In this document: positions 41,337 through 51,625 of the stretch, piece after piece
Position numbering within the stretch: position 1 is the stretch's first letter
Layout of the letters: each line of letters opens with the position of its first letter
NCBI RefSeq assembly: GCF_009193175.1
Contig: NZ_VUKE01000013.1
Span: 62,001 to 126,000, forward strand
DNA length: 64,000 nt
Origin: Georgenia ruanii
GTDB taxonomy: Bacteria > Actinomycetota > Actinomycetes > Actinomycetales > Actinomycetaceae
Reading direction: 5' to 3'
Notes under the pieces: model-generated
What the model was told of the DNA's origin: nothing
The model's database searches: none
What the model saw: only the letters and a program-made list of their open reading frames with translations
Made by a program: the position numbers and the translations under genes

Positions 41337-42362
41337 TCAGCGGGCGGCGGGGCGGCGCTGGCAGCGCGGGCACGAGAACGACCCGCGGTTCATGAACTGC
41401 TCGCGCCGCACGGGCGCGCCGCAGCGGGGGCACGGCCGGCCGGCGCGGCCGTAGACTGCCAGGGAGCGGGCGAAGTATCCGGCGGCGCCCTCGACGTCGA
41501 CGTACAGGGCGTCGAAGCTCGTCCCGCCGACGGCGAGGGCCTCGCCCATGACCTCCGCGGCGGCGTCGAGCAGCTCGCGGACCGCGGCCGGGCGGAGCCG
41601 GTCGGTGCGGCGGGTGCCGTGCAGCCGCGCGCGCCACAGCGCCTCGTCGGCGTAGATGTTCCCGACCCCGGAGACCAGGGACTGGTCCAGCAGCGCCCGC
41701 TTGACCTCGGTGCGCCGGGCCCGGAGGCGGCGCACGAGGGCGGGCCGGTCCAGCGCCGGGTCGAGCACGTCGCGGGCGATGTGCGCCACGGGCGCGGGCA
41801 GCACCGGCGCGTCGGACCCCTGCCCGCCGGGGGCGCCGTCGTCGGTGGGCACGGTGTCGACCGCCATGAGGTGGCCGAAGGTGCGCTGGTCGACGAACCA
41901 CAGCTGCCCGCCGTCGGCGAGGCGCAGCCGGACGCGCAGGTGGGCGGTGGTGGCCGGGACGGTGCGCACGAGGCTGGGCGGGCGCAGCGCGGTGAGGTCG
42001 GCCGGGCGGTCCCCGGCCGGGGCGAGGAAGGGCTCCGCGGGGCCGCCGAGGTCCTCGGCGACGTTCCGCCGCGCCTCGTCGGGCTCCTGGACGAGCAGCT
42101 GGCCGCTCATGCCGAGGTGGGCGAGCAGCGCCTCGTGCGGGGCGTCGTCGGCGCCGTCGCCGAGGGTGAGCCAGAGGTACTTGCCGCGGCGGACGGCGCC
42201 GGTGACCGCGCGGCCGCGGGTGCGGGCGACGAGCTCGGCCGCTCCCCCGGGCTGGCGCCGCACGCCGCGCGGGTGCAGCACGTCGACGTCGGCGATGGTG
42301 CGGCCCACCACGCGGGCGGCCAGGCCACGGCGGACGGTCTCGACCTCGGGCAGCTCCGGCAT
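41337..42362 (-). CDS. mutM: Formamidopyrimidine-DNA glycosylase (8-oxoguanine repair)
   Basis: Fpg removes oxidised purines and cuts the backbone by beta/delta elimination. The start [14 protein letters not shown] gives the catalytic N-terminal Pro and Glu after Met removal; RRGKYLWL supplies the conserved lysine, [13 protein letters not shown] the helix-two-turn-helix, and [13 protein letters not shown] ... CPRCQ the zinc finger. At 341 residues it is longer than the usual 270-290, because of insertions around residues 100-115 and 155-180. The ATG at 42362 fixes the N-terminal Pro. It lies eight bases after rnc, in the usual rnc-mutM order. Confidence 0.95.
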   Translation of the reverse strand: MPELPEVETVRRGLAARVVGRTIADVDVLHPRGVRRQPGGAAELVARTRGRAVTGAVRRGKYLWLTLGDGADDAPHEALLAHLGMSGQLLVQEPDEARRNVAEDLGGPAEPFLAPAGDRPADLTALRPPSLVRTVPATTAHLRVRLRLADGGQLWFVDQRTFGHLMAVDTVPTDDGAPGGQGSDAPVLPAPVAHIARDVLDPALDRPALVRRLRARRTEVKRALLDQSLVSGVGNIYADEALWRARLHGTRRTDRLRPAAVRELLDAAAEVMGEALAVGGTSFDALYVDVEGAAGYFARSLAVYGRAGRPCPRCGAPVRREQFMNRGSFSCPRCQRRPAAR

Positions 42363-42370
42363 CGGCGCGG

Positions 42371-43207
42371 TCAGGCCTGTGCGGCGGCCGCGTCGTCGGG
42401 CGCGCCGGTCGCGGCGGCAGGCCCGCCGTCGTCCGCACCGGCGCCGGGCGCACCGTCGGCGGGAGCGGCGGCCGCGGCCTCGACGCCCGCGGCCTCGAGC
42501 CGGGCGTAGGCGTCCTCGGCGGCGTTCTGCTCGGCGACCTTCTTCGAGCTGCCCACGCCCGAGCCGGCCTCGGCCCCCGCCAGCTCGACCACGGCGGTGA
42601 ACGTGCGGGCGTGGTCGGGCCCGGTGCCGGTGACGACGTAGGCGGGGCCGCCCAGGCCGCGCGCGGCGGCGAGCTCCTGCAGGGAGGTCTTCCAGTCCAG
42701 CCCGGCACCGAGCCGCTCGGCCTGGCTGAGCAGGTGCCCGACGAGGCGCTCGACGACGGCGCGGGTGTGCTCGAGGCCGTGGCACAGGTAGGTGGCGCCG
42801 ATGAGGGCCTCGACGGTGTCGGAGAGGATGGAGTCCTTCTCCCGCCCGCCGGTGACGAGCTCGCCGCGCCCGAGGAGGATGAACTCCCCCAGCGCGAGGT
42901 CGCGGGCCACCTCGGCCAGCGCGCGCTGGCTGACCGTGGCCGCGCGCATGCGGGCGAGGTCGCCCTCGGGCACGCCGGGGTGGTGGCGGTAGAGGTACTC
43001 GGTGACGATGACGCCGAGGACGGAGTCGCCGAGGAACTCCAGCCGCTCGTTGGTGGGGATGCCGCCGGCCTCGTGGGCGAAGGACCGGTGGGTCAGGGCG
43101 AGGACCAGCAGCTCGGGGTCGATCGTCGTCCCCAGGGCCTGCAGCAGCGCCTCGACGTCCTGGCGGGCCGGCGCCTCGGCGACCTGGCCGCGCTTCTTCT
43201 TGCTCAT
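42371..43207 (-). CDS. rnc: Ribonuclease III
   Basis: RNase III cuts double-stranded RNA in rRNA maturation and mRNA turnover. The 278-residue protein has the signature [13 protein letters not shown] (about residues 54-66), [12 protein letters not shown] (catalytic Asp/Glu, about 131-142), and a C-terminal double-stranded-RNA-binding domain ending [15 protein letters not shown] (about 218-232). A further Ala/Gly/Asp-rich tail of about 45 residues is unusual in length. It lies 25 bases after the DUF177 gene; the rpmF gene usually found between them is missing. Confidence 0.96.
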   Translation of the reverse strand: MSKKKRGQVAEAPARQDVEALLQALGTTIDPELLVLALTHRSFAHEAGGIPTNERLEFLGDSVLGVIVTEYLYRHHPGVPEGDLARMRAATVSQRALAEVARDLALGEFILLGRGELVTGGREKDSILSDTVEALIGATYLCHGLEHTRAVVERLVGHLLSQAERLGAGLDWKTSLQELAAARGLGGPAYVVTGTGPDHARTFTAVVELAGAEAGSGVGSSKKVAEQNAAEDAYARLEAAGVEAAAAAPADGAPGAGADDGGPAAATGAPDDAAAAQA

Positions 43208-43232
43208 GCCGCTCCCCCCGTCGTGCCCGCCG

Positions 43233-43799
43233 TCACTGCTCCGCCTGCTTCTCCGCGTCGGGGAACAGCGAGCCGAGGGCGGACCAGCGCGGGTCGAGCT
43301 GCTCGTGGTGGTGGCCCGGCTCGGCGTCGTCGAGCCGCACGCCGCACTCGGGGCACAGCCCGGGGCAGTCGGGCCGGCACAGCGGCCGGAACGGCAGGGC
43401 CAGCACGACGGCGTCGCGCAGGGTCGGCTCGAGGTCGAGCAGCTCGCCGGCGAGCTCGGGCAGGTCCTCGGCCTCCTCGTCGCCGTCGGCGGCCAGCTCG
43501 GCGCGCTTGCCCGGGTAGTAGTACAGCTCCGAGACGCCCACGCTGAGGTCGTCGTCGACCTCGCGCAGGCAGCGCGAGCACTCCCCGTGGAGGCCGACGC
43601 CGACCGTGCCGGTGACGAGCACGCCGTCGGACACCGCCTCCAGGCGCAGGTCCAGGTCCATGTCGCTGCTGGCGGGCACCCCGATGACCTCGGTGCCCAT
43701 GTCCGCCGGGGCGGGCATGGTGCGGGTCAGTTCGCGCAGCGCCCCGGCCCGACGGCCGAGGTCGTGCGTGCTGATCACCAGGGGGGATCGCGGGTCCAT
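43233..43799 (-). CDS. DUF177 (YceD-type) protein
   Basis: This 188-residue protein is of the YceD/DUF177 family, which is tied to 23S rRNA synthesis and normally encoded with rpmF. Four conserved cysteines appear as [11 protein letters not shown] (about residues 71-81) and [12 protein letters not shown] (about 145-156), a probable zinc site. The ATG at 43799 was chosen: AAGGAG lies five bases upstream, whereas the TTG one codon before has none. It is transcribed with rnc and mutM. Confidence 0.9.
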   Translation of the reverse strand: MDPRSPLVISTHDLGRRAGALRELTRTMPAPADMGTEVIGVPASSDMDLDLRLEAVSDGVLVTGTVGVGLHGECSRCLREVDDDLSVGVSELYYYPGKRAELAADGDEEAEDLPELAGELLDLEPTLRDAVVLALPFRPLCRPDCPGLCPECGVRLDDAEPGHHHEQLDPRWSALGSLFPDAEKQAEQ

Positions 43800-43893
43800 C
43801 AAGGCTCCTTGGGTGGGGTGGGGTCGCCCGGTGGGGGCGCCGGCCGGGTGGTCGCCGGCCGCGGCGCGCCCGTGGTCGGGACCGGCCTTCGAT

Positions 43894-43919
43894 GCTACCC
43901 GCGCCCCGGCGCGGGCAGC
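43894..43919 (-). terminator. Hairpin after the rsmD-coaD-DivIVA-like unit
   Basis: CCCGCGC/GCGCGGG with outer GCT/AGC arms forms a stem about 33 bases downstream of the stop at 43952 and before the DUF177 gene. Confidence 0.5.
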
Positions 43920-43951
43920 GTGCGTGCTCCCTCTGGGCGAACGCCGGGGTG

Positions 43952-44461
43952 CTACCCCTGCCCGCCCGGCGAACGGTCGCCGCGGGCGGCCAGCGCCTCG
44001 CGCCCGGCGCGCACCTGGGCGGTGATCGCGCCGAGGTCGATCTCGAACTGGGCGAGCCGGCGGTCGCAGTAGTCGTCGGCGTCGGCGGCGAGCTTGGCCG
44101 CCTGCTCCTCGGCCTCGGCGACGATCCGCTCGGCGCGCTCGTTGGCCAGCGCCACCACCCGCTCGCCGGCGACGAGCCGCTCGGCCTCCGCCTCGGCGTC
44201 GGCGACGATCCGCTCGGCCTGCTCGCGGGCGCGCCGCAGGACGGCGTCGGCGTCGGCCACGATGTCGTCCGCGGCGTGGATCTCCGCGGGCACGACGGCG
44301 CGGGCGGCGTCGAGCAGGTCGAGCGCCTCGGCCTTGTTGACCAGCACTGAGGCGGACATCGGCATCGCCCGGGCGCGCTCGAGCATCGCGGCGAGCTCGT
44401 CGAGGATGGAGATCAGCGAGGCGCCGTCGTCGGCGCGCTGCTGCGTGGTGGGTGCCGTCAT
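43952..44461 (-). CDS. DivIVA-like coiled-coil protein
   Basis: This 169-residue protein is almost entirely helical: LISILDELAAMLERARAMPM at the start, then a long charged coiled coil with repeats of ERIVADAEAEAERLVAGE and ERAERIVAEAEEQAAKLAAD. It resembles the DivIVA/Wag31-related proteins encoded next to coaD in actinobacteria, and also the stalk of ATP synthase subunit b. A scaffold role near the membrane or septum is inference. AGGAG seven bases upstream supports the ATG at 44461, which overlaps the coaD stop by four bases. Confidence 0.75.
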   Translation of the reverse strand: MTAPTTQQRADDGASLISILDELAAMLERARAMPMSASVLVNKAEALDLLDAARAVVPAEIHAADDIVADADAVLRRAREQAERIVADAEAEAERLVAGERVVALANERAERIVAEAEEQAAKLAADADDYCDRRLAQFEIDLGAITAQVRAGREALAARGDRSPGGQG

Positions 44462-44952
44462 CTCTGTTCTCCTGCGGGTGTGGACAGGGCCTGGTGCAGC
44501 GCGGCGGCGACGGCGGGCGGCACGAGGTCGTCGATGGGGCCGCCGTGGCCGGCGACGTCCTTGACCATGGACGAGGCGATGTGCCCGAGGGTGGGGTCCC
44601 CCATGACGAAGACCGTCTCGATGCCCACCAGGTGGCGGTTCATCAGCGCCATCGCCTGCTCGGAGTCGAAGTCGGCGGCGCCGCGCAGGCCCTTGACGAT
44701 CGCCACCGCGCCCACGTCGGCGCAGTAGCGCGCGAGCAGGCCGTCGACGAGCTCGACGCGCACCCCGGGCAGGTCCGCGAGCGCGGCGCGCGCCAGGGCC
44801 ACGCGCTGCTCCGCGTCGAAGAGGTACCGCTTGGCGGGGTTGTGCGCGACGACGACCACCACCTCGTCGAACATCGCGCGGGCCCGGCGGACCACGTCGA
44901 CGTGCCCGTAGGTGATGGGGTCGAACGAGCCCGGGCAGACGGCCAGGCTCAT
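44458..44952 (-). CDS. coaD: Phosphopantetheine adenylyltransferase
   Basis: CoaD makes dephospho-CoA from 4'-phosphopantetheine and ATP, the penultimate step of CoA synthesis. The 164-residue protein has the nucleotidyl-transferase motifs CPGSFDPITYGHVDVV (residues 6-21, with the GH motif), KGLRGAADFDSE (about 90-101) and the late ASSMVKDVAGHGG, matching the hexameric bacterial enzyme in length. It lies 33 bases after rsmD, in the conserved rsmD-coaD order. Confidence 0.97.
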   Translation of the reverse strand: MSLAVCPGSFDPITYGHVDVVRRARAMFDEVVVVVAHNPAKRYLFDAEQRVALARAALADLPGVRVELVDGLLARYCADVGAVAIVKGLRGAADFDSEQAMALMNRHLVGIETVFVMGDPTLGHIASSMVKDVAGHGGPIDDLVPPAVAAALHQALSTPAGEQR

Positions 44953-44985
44953 GCCGGTCCTTCCTCGCTGCGCATGGCCGACACG

Positions 44986-45618
44986 TTAGCCCCGGTTCTC
45001 CACGGCCTCGGCGAACCACACCGCGGTGTCGCCGTAGCCGCGGTCGTCGACCGGGGCGAGGCCGGCCGGCCAGGTGGGCTCGGGGCTGCGCTTGGAGCGC
45101 TCGACGACGACGACGGCGTCCGGGGCCAGCCACCCGGCGCCGGCCGTGCCGGCGGCGCCGGCGGGCGGCGCAGTCCCCGCCGTGCCGGCGTCCCCGGCGA
45201 GGAGGGCGAGGACGGCGGCGAGGTCCTCCTCGGTGACGTCGTAGGGCGGGTCGAGCAGGACCAGGTCCGCCGGTGCGGTGCCCGCCGGGGGCGGGGCGGC
45301 GAGGTAGGTGTGCACCTTCGCGGCGACGACGTCGACCCGCTCGCCCAGCCCCAGGGCCCCGGCGTTGCGGCGGCACAGCTGGGCGGCGGCCTTGGCGGAC
45401 TCGACGAGGGTGACCCGGGCGGCCCCGCGCGAGGCGGCCTCGAGACCGAGCGCCCCGGAGCCGGCGTAGAGGTCGAGCACGCGCGCGCCGCTCACGACCC
45501 CGAGGTGCTCGAGGCGGGAGAACAGCGCCTCGCGGACGCGCTCGGAGGTGGGGCGGGTCCCGTTGCGCGGCACCTGGAGGGTGCGCCCGCCGGCGCTCCC
45601 GGCGACGATCCTGGTCAC
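44986..45618 (-). CDS. rsmD: 16S rRNA (guanine-966-N2)-methyltransferase
   Basis: RsmD methylates G966 of 16S rRNA with SAM. The 210-residue protein shows VREALFSRLEH, the SAM-binding DLYAGSGALGLEA (about residues 49-61) and the catalytic DPPYDVTEEDL (about 119-129). An Ala/Gly-rich insertion around residues 140-160 is lineage-specific. It normally follows recG directly; here an LLM gene and an ABC pair lie between. Confidence 0.95.
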   Translation of the reverse strand: MTRIVAGSAGGRTLQVPRNGTRPTSERVREALFSRLEHLGVVSGARVLDLYAGSGALGLEAASRGAARVTLVESAKAAAQLCRRNAGALGLGERVDVVAAKVHTYLAAPPPAGTAPADLVLLDPPYDVTEEDLAAVLALLAGDAGTAGTAPPAGAAGTAGAGWLAPDAVVVVERSKRSPEPTWPAGLAPVDDRGYGDTAVWFAEAVENRG

Positions 45619-45838
45619 GGGGCCAGCGTAGACAGCCGCCGGCGCGGGCCCCGACCCGGGCGGGCGCGGGCCCTGCCCGGGGCCTCAGCGGGACCCGACC
45701 CGGCCGGGCCGTCGCGACCTCACCCAGGGCCCGGGGTGACACCTCCGACATCCCGGCCGCTCCGCGCACGACGTACGGTGGGGATAGGTCATCCTGCCGT
45801 CCGCAAGGCGGCGTCGCCGTCGTCCCCGAGGGAGCGCC

Positions 45839-46822
<984 letters not shown>

Positions 46823-46908
46823 TCAGCGCCGGCCGACGCCGGTGTGCTCCCGGCCGGCGGGCGCAGCGTCTCGCGCAACCCGCCGCGCGGTCGGCGCCCT
46901 TGCGGAAA

Positions 46909-47002
46909 CGCGCCACAAAGTCGGCCCGCCACCCTCCGGGCGCGCATCGGGGACGGCGTGTCGTCGGCGTGTCGCTCAGGTGGCGCCGGACTTTGCGGCG
47001 CG
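46909..47002. repeat. 94-bp element bounded by imperfect inverted repeats
   Basis: Arms CGCGCCACAAAGTC (46909-46922) and GACTTTGCGGCGCG (46989-47002) pair with one mismatch. Inner CGCCAC/GTGGCG (46927-46932 and 46980-46985) extends the stem. It lies between convergent genes; it could be a terminator or a small non-autonomous repeat. Confidence 0.6.
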
Positions 47003-47010
47003 ATCCGCGA

Positions 47011-48537
47011 CTAGGTCGCCGCCCGGCCCGGCCGGGCCGCGACCGCCACGGCGATGACGGCGAGCACCGCCTGGGCGGCGAGCAGCGCCGGCGGCACCGC
47101 GCCCAGCAGCAGCGCGACGAGCACCGGGATGGCGCCGAGGCTCGCGATGTCGGGGCCCTTGGCCACCACGGAGGTCATGCCTGGCGGCAGCGCGCCCATG
47201 GGCGTGTGGACCAGGGGGCCGGAGAAGTCCGGCAGCGGCCGGTAGGCCGCCCGCACCACCGCCGCCGCCCACACCGGCGCCCCAAGCACGCCGAGGACCA
47301 GCCACGACCCCGCGTCGCCGTACCGCCATCCCAGGGCTGCGAAGACCACCAGCGACCACGCCACCAGCACCCCGGTCGGCACCGCCAGGCGCAGCAGGCG
47401 GACGTGCTTCTGGGCCAGCGGGAGCAGGGCGTCCAGCGCCGGGGCGACGTGGGCCTGGCGAGCGCCGTCCGCCGTCGCCAGGGCCGCGACGTAGGCCCCG
47501 ACCACGAGCAGGACGATGGTGACCACGGGGACGGGCTGGGGAACGGCGAGCGCGAGCAGCGGCAGGCACGCGGCCGCGAGCAGCTGGACCAGGTGGCGCG
47601 GGCTGCGGGCCAGCAGCAGGGCGTCGGCGGTGACCAGCGCGGCCGCGGCGCGGCGGCGCACCGGGACCCGGACGAGCCACCGCATGGGCGATGAGCGGGC
47701 CCGGGCCGCCGGCGCGGCGGCCTGCCCCAGCGCCCGGCCGAGGGCGCGGGTGTCGAGGGCGAGCAGCGCGCCCAGTGCCTCGCCCGCCGCGGCGCCCCGC
47801 TCGCGCACGACGGCGTCGCGCAGGCGCCCGAGCCGGGCGTCCAGGCTCAGGGCGGCGGCCACCGCGAGCGCGACGACGGCGGCCGCGAGGGCCGGCAGCG
47901 CGGTGGGCAGCCGCGGCGCGGCGGGGGCGGCCACGGCCAGGAGCAGGCCGAGGACCGGCACGGCCGCGACGAGCAGGTCCGCCGCGCGGCGGGCGCGCCG
48001 GTGGGCCGCGGCGGAGACCTGCGCCAGCGCGGTGGCCAGCACCGCGACGACCGCCGCCGCCGCGCCGAGCACGGCCGCCGCCGCCAGCGCGCCGGCGCCC
48101 AGCCGCGGCCGGACGACGAGGGCGACCGCCGCCCCGAGCAGCGCCCCGGGCACGACGGCGAGCAGGGGCCAGCGCGCGGCGGCGGGGCGGAGCAGGGAGC
48201 GCCGGTCCACCGGCAGCGGCAGCCACCAGCGGGCCTGCGGGCCCGACAGTGCGACCGGCCCGAGCCGGGCGGCGAGCCCGGCGAGCCCGCCGAGCGCCGC
48301 GACGGCGGCGAGCACCGCCAGCCACCCGGGGGCCAGGGCGACGCCGGCGCTGACCGTCGGGGGCGCCGCGGCGAGCTCGGCCCCGAGGTGCGTGGCCGCC
48401 GTCAGGGCGACCGCCACCGTCATGACGAGCGCCAGCGCCGCGGTGTAGACGTCGGCGAGCAGGTCGGTGACGCTGCCCGCGGCGCGGCCGCCCGTGCGGA
48501 GCCGGGTCCAGCGGCGTACCGCCCGCCCGGTCCTCAC
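47011..48537 (-). CDS. Large membrane protein paired with an ABC ATPase (possibly DUF6297)
   Basis: This 508-residue protein is very hydrophobic, with about ten to twelve membrane helices rich in Ala, Val and Leu, and a central cytoplasmic stretch containing LRDAVVRERGAAAGEALG and RWLVRVPVRRRAAAAL. The start is the GTG at 48537, overlapping the TGA of the ABC ATPase gene, so the two are coupled. It is the likely permease half of an ABC exporter; the actinobacterial family DUF6297 has this size and context, recalled with low certainty. The transported compound is unknown. Confidence 0.7.
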   Translation of the reverse strand: MRTGRAVRRWTRLRTGGRAAGSVTDLLADVYTAALALVMTVAVALTAATHLGAELAAAPPTVSAGVALAPGWLAVLAAVAALGGLAGLAARLGPVALSGPQARWWLPLPVDRRSLLRPAAARWPLLAVVPGALLGAAVALVVRPRLGAGALAAAAVLGAAAAVVAVLATALAQVSAAAHRRARRAADLLVAAVPVLGLLLAVAAPAAPRLPTALPALAAAVVALAVAAALSLDARLGRLRDAVVRERGAAAGEALGALLALDTRALGRALGQAAAPAARARSSPMRWLVRVPVRRRAAAALVTADALLLARSPRHLVQLLAAACLPLLALAVPQPVPVVTIVLLVVGAYVAALATADGARQAHVAPALDALLPLAQKHVRLLRLAVPTGVLVAWSLVVFAALGWRYGDAGSWLVLGVLGAPVWAAAVVRAAYRPLPDFSGPLVHTPMGALPPGMTSVVAKGPDIASLGAIPVLVALLLGAVPPALLAAQAVLAVIAVAVAARPGRAAT

Positions 48538-49226
48538 AGCCGCGCGACGGCGTCCGCGCCGTCGGCGGCCGCGAGCAGGCGCACCGCCTCCTCGGTGATC
48601 AGGAGCACCGCGGTGGCCACCCGGGCGACGAGGCCGGGGTCGTGGGTGGCGAGGAGCACCGCCCCGCCGCTCTCGCGCTCCTCGACCAGCCGCCCGGCCA
48701 GGTGCGCGCGCATCCGGGTATCGAGGCGCTGCTCGGGCTCGTCGAGCAGCAGCAGCGAGCGCGGCCGGCTGAACGCGGCCGCCAGCAGCAGGCGGCGCCG
48801 CTGCCCGGAGGACAGCGCCTGGGGCAGCGCGTCGGCGCGGGCGGTGAGCCCGAACTCCTCGAGCAGGTCCTCGACGACGTCGGGCGCCTCGGCGACGCCG
48901 TGGCCCAGGCAGGTCAGCAGCAGGTGCTCGCGGGCGGTGAGCGCGGGGAAGAACACGTCGTCGCCCAGGTCGGCGGCCACCGCGGCGCGAAACTCCGCGC
49001 TGCGCTCGTCCACCGGCCGGCCGAGCACCTCGACGCGGCCTTTGACCGGCTCGAGCTGCCCGGCGACGGTGCGCAACAGGGTGGACTTGCCCGTGCCGTT
49101 GGCGCCGACGACGGCGAGGACCTGCCCCGCGCGCACGGTGAAGGTCAGCGGTGGGCACACGGCGGCGCCGTAGCCGACGGCGAGTCCGGCGGCGCGCACG
49201 AGCGGCTGGGCCGCGGCACGGGTCAC
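48534..49226 (-). CDS. ABC transporter ATP-binding protein
   Basis: This 230-residue single ATPase domain has VVGANGTGKSTLLRTVAG (Walker A, about residues 35-52), ALSSGQRRRLLLAAAF (signature, about 137-152), LLLLDEPEQRLD (Walker B) and ATHDPGLVARV (H-loop). It powers the membrane protein encoded immediately downstream, probably for export. The GTG at 49226 was chosen just before the conserved start; no good ribosome-binding site is visible. It lies between recG and the repeat at 49272-49311. Confidence 0.85.
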   Translation of the reverse strand: MTRAAAQPLVRAAGLAVGYGAAVCPPLTFTVRAGQVLAVVGANGTGKSTLLRTVAGQLEPVKGRVEVLGRPVDERSAEFRAAVAADLGDDVFFPALTAREHLLLTCLGHGVAEAPDVVEDLLEEFGLTARADALPQALSSGQRRRLLLAAAFSRPRSLLLLDEPEQRLDTRMRAHLAGRLVEERESGGAVLLATHDPGLVARVATAVLLITEEAVRLLAAADGADAVARL

Positions 49227-49271
49227 GCCGACGAGCCTAGGCGCCGTGGCCGGGGCGCCCTCCGCCGCCCC

Positions 49272-49311
49272 GCCGGACGGGGCGGCGGCCTGCCGGACGG
49301 GGCGGCGGCCC
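49272..49311. repeat. 20-bp tandem repeat, 2 copies, downstream of recG
   Basis: GCCGGACGGGGCGGCGGCCT and a copy differing at the last base lie between the ABC ATPase start and the recG stop. Confidence 0.8.
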
Positions 49312-49327
49312 AGGCGGCGGCTCCGGC

Positions 49328-51625
49328 TCAGAAGCGCTGGAGGTACTCCGCCGTCTCCTCGTCGAGGCTCTCGGCGAGGACCTCGGCGAGGTCGGGCTCG
49401 GTGGTCAGGGCGGGGTCGCGGGCGACGAGCTCGCGGGCGGCGGCCCGGGCGTCGGCGATGATGTCGAGGTCCTTGGTCACCCGCAGCAGCCGCAGCGAAG
49501 AGCCCCGGCCGGCCTGCGCGGCGCCGAGGATGTCGCCCTCCCGGCGCTGCTCCAGGTCGAGCTCGGCGAGGCGGAAGCCGTCCGTGGTGCCGGCGAAGGC
49601 CTCGACGCGCTCGATCGCCCGGGAGCCCGGCTCGGCGGTGGTCACCGCCAGGCACACCCCGGGCTTGGCGCCGCGCCCGATGCGCCCGCGCAGCTGGTGC
49701 AGCTGGGACAGGCCGAAGCGGTCGGCGTCGAGGATGACCATCACCGTCGCCTCGGGCACGTCCACGCCCACCTCGATGACCGTGGTGGACACCAGCACCG
49801 GGGCCGCGCCGCCGGCGAAGGCGGCCATGGCTGCGTCCTTGGCCTCGGTGCTCAGCCGGCCGTGCATCTCCCCGACCGTCACCCCCTCGAGCGCCCGCTC
49901 CTGGCGCAGCAGGGCCGCGACGTCCTCCACCGCGGCCAGGGCCGGGCGGGCCGGCGCCGGCTCGCCGCCGGTCGCGACCAGGTCGCCGGTGTCGGGCAGG
50001 TCGTCGAGGAGGTCGGCGTCCTCGGTGCCCTGCTCGGCCTCGGTGGCGCTGATCCGGGGGCACACGACGTAGGCGCGGCCGCCGGCGTCGACCTCCTCGC
50101 GGATGCGTTGCCACACCCGCTGGATCCACGCCGGCTTCGACGCGGGCACGACGACGGTCTCGACCCCGGCGCGCCCGGCGGGCAGCTCGCTGAGGGTGGA
50201 GGTCTCCAGGTCCCCGAAGCTCGTCATCGCCACGGTGCGCGGGATCGGCGTGGCCGTCATGACGAGCAGGTGCGGGGTGCCGTCGGCCTTGGCCCGCAGT
50301 GCGTCGCGCTGCTCGACGCCGAAGCGGTGCTGCTCGTCGATGACGACCAGGCCCAGGTCGGCGAACTGGACGTTCTCGCTGAGCAGGGCGTGGGTGCCGA
50401 TGACGATGCCCGCCTCGCCCGAGGCCGCCGCGGCCAGGGCCTTGCGCCGGGCGGTGGCGCCGAGCGAGCCGGTCAGCAGGGTCACCCGGGTGGCCTCCTC
50501 CGCCCCGCCGAGCATCCCGGCCTCGGCCAGCGGGCCGAGCAGCGCCGTGATGGTGCGCAGGTGCTGCTGGGCGAGGACCTCGGTCGGGGCCAGCAGCGCG
50601 GCCTGCCCGCCGGCGTCGACCACCTGGAGCATGGCGCGCAGCGCGACGACGGTCTTGCCCGACCCGACCTCGCCCTGGAGCAGCCGCTGCATGGGCAGGG
50701 GCCGGGCGAGCTCGTCCTCGAGGACGTCGCCGACCTCGCGCTGGCCGGCGGTGAGGGTGAAGGGCAGGCGGGCGTCGAAGGCGTCGCGGATCCCCCCGGC
50801 GCGGGCCGGGCGGGCGGTGGCGGGCTGGGCCAGCATGGCGGAGCGGCGCTGGGCCAGCGCCGTCTGCAGCACGAACGCCTCCTCGTGCCGCAGGCGCAGG
50901 TGGGCGCGGGCGATGTCGGTGGTGCTGTGCGGCTCGTGCACCAGCTGCAGCGCCGGCAGGGCACCGACCAGGTGGTGGGTCTCGCGGTAGGCGGCGGGCA
51001 GCGGCTCGGGCACGTCGGGCGCCTGCTGCGCCCCGAGCACGGTGCGCACGGCGGTCGCGATCCGCCAGCTGGCGATGGCGGCGCTGGCGGGGTAGATGGG
51101 CACCGGCCAGTCGATCTTCTGCACCGCCTCGAACTCGTCGTCGAGGTCCTCGAAGGTCTCGTAGTCGGGGTGGGTCAGCTGCCGCGACCCGCGGTAGGCG
51201 CTGACGGTGCCGGTGAACATGCCGGTCGTGCCGGGACGGAGGCGCTTCTCGTGGCCCTGCAGCGGGCCGGTGCGCTTGCCGAAGAACGTCAGCTGCAGCT
51301 CGGCGCGCCCGTCCGTGATGGTGACGTTGAGGATGGCCCCGTTGCGGTTGCGCATGGGCCGCACCCCGCCGTTCTTCGCCACCCGGGCGATGACGGTGAC
51401 GTGCTCGTCGAGCCGCAGGTGCGCCAGGTCGGTGAGCTTGCCGCGGTCGCCGTAGCGGCGCGGGTAGTAGCGCAGCAGCTCGCCGGTGGTGCGCGGGCCC
51501 AGCTTCTCCAGCGCCTCGGCGGTCTTGGGCCCGACCGCCTTGCTCAGCGGCGTGGACAGCCGGCCCCGCCGGTCCCCCGCCACCGCCGGCACGTGCCGGC
51601 TCCCGCGCACGACTCGCTCGCTCAC
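49328..51625 (-). CDS. recG: ATP-dependent DNA helicase RecG
   Basis: RecG reverses stalled replication forks and branch-migrates Holliday junctions. The 765-residue protein has the N-terminal wedge/OB domain (about residues 60-180; VIARVAKNGGVRPMRNRNGA), helicase motifs GEVGSGKTVVAL (about 315-326), DEQHRFGVEQRDAL (about 430-443) and VMTATPIPRT, and the C-terminal QLHQLRGRIGRG. The GTG at 51625 overlaps the DAK2 stop, as usual in this operon. Length is normal for the family. Confidence 0.97.
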   Translation of the reverse strand: MSERVVRGSRHVPAVAGDRRGRLSTPLSKAVGPKTAEALEKLGPRTTGELLRYYPRRYGDRGKLTDLAHLRLDEHVTVIARVAKNGGVRPMRNRNGAILNVTITDGRAELQLTFFGKRTGPLQGHEKRLRPGTTGMFTGTVSAYRGSRQLTHPDYETFEDLDDEFEAVQKIDWPVPIYPASAAIASWRIATAVRTVLGAQQAPDVPEPLPAAYRETHHLVGALPALQLVHEPHSTTDIARAHLRLRHEEAFVLQTALAQRRSAMLAQPATARPARAGGIRDAFDARLPFTLTAGQREVGDVLEDELARPLPMQRLLQGEVGSGKTVVALRAMLQVVDAGGQAALLAPTEVLAQQHLRTITALLGPLAEAGMLGGAEEATRVTLLTGSLGATARRKALAAAASGEAGIVIGTHALLSENVQFADLGLVVIDEQHRFGVEQRDALRAKADGTPHLLVMTATPIPRTVAMTSFGDLETSTLSELPAGRAGVETVVVPASKPAWIQRVWQRIREEVDAGGRAYVVCPRISATEAEQGTEDADLLDDLPDTGDLVATGGEPAPARPALAAVEDVAALLRQERALEGVTVGEMHGRLSTEAKDAAMAAFAGGAAPVLVSTTVIEVGVDVPEATVMVILDADRFGLSQLHQLRGRIGRGAKPGVCLAVTTAEPGSRAIERVEAFAGTTDGFRLAELDLEQRREGDILGAAQAGRGSSLRLLRVTKDLDIIADARAAARELVARDPALTTEPDLAEVLAESLDEETAEYLQRF

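Noticed and set aside
43208-43232. Hidden rpmF between DUF177 and rnc
   Set aside because: Only 25 bases are available, too few for the roughly 55-65-codon gene in any frame.
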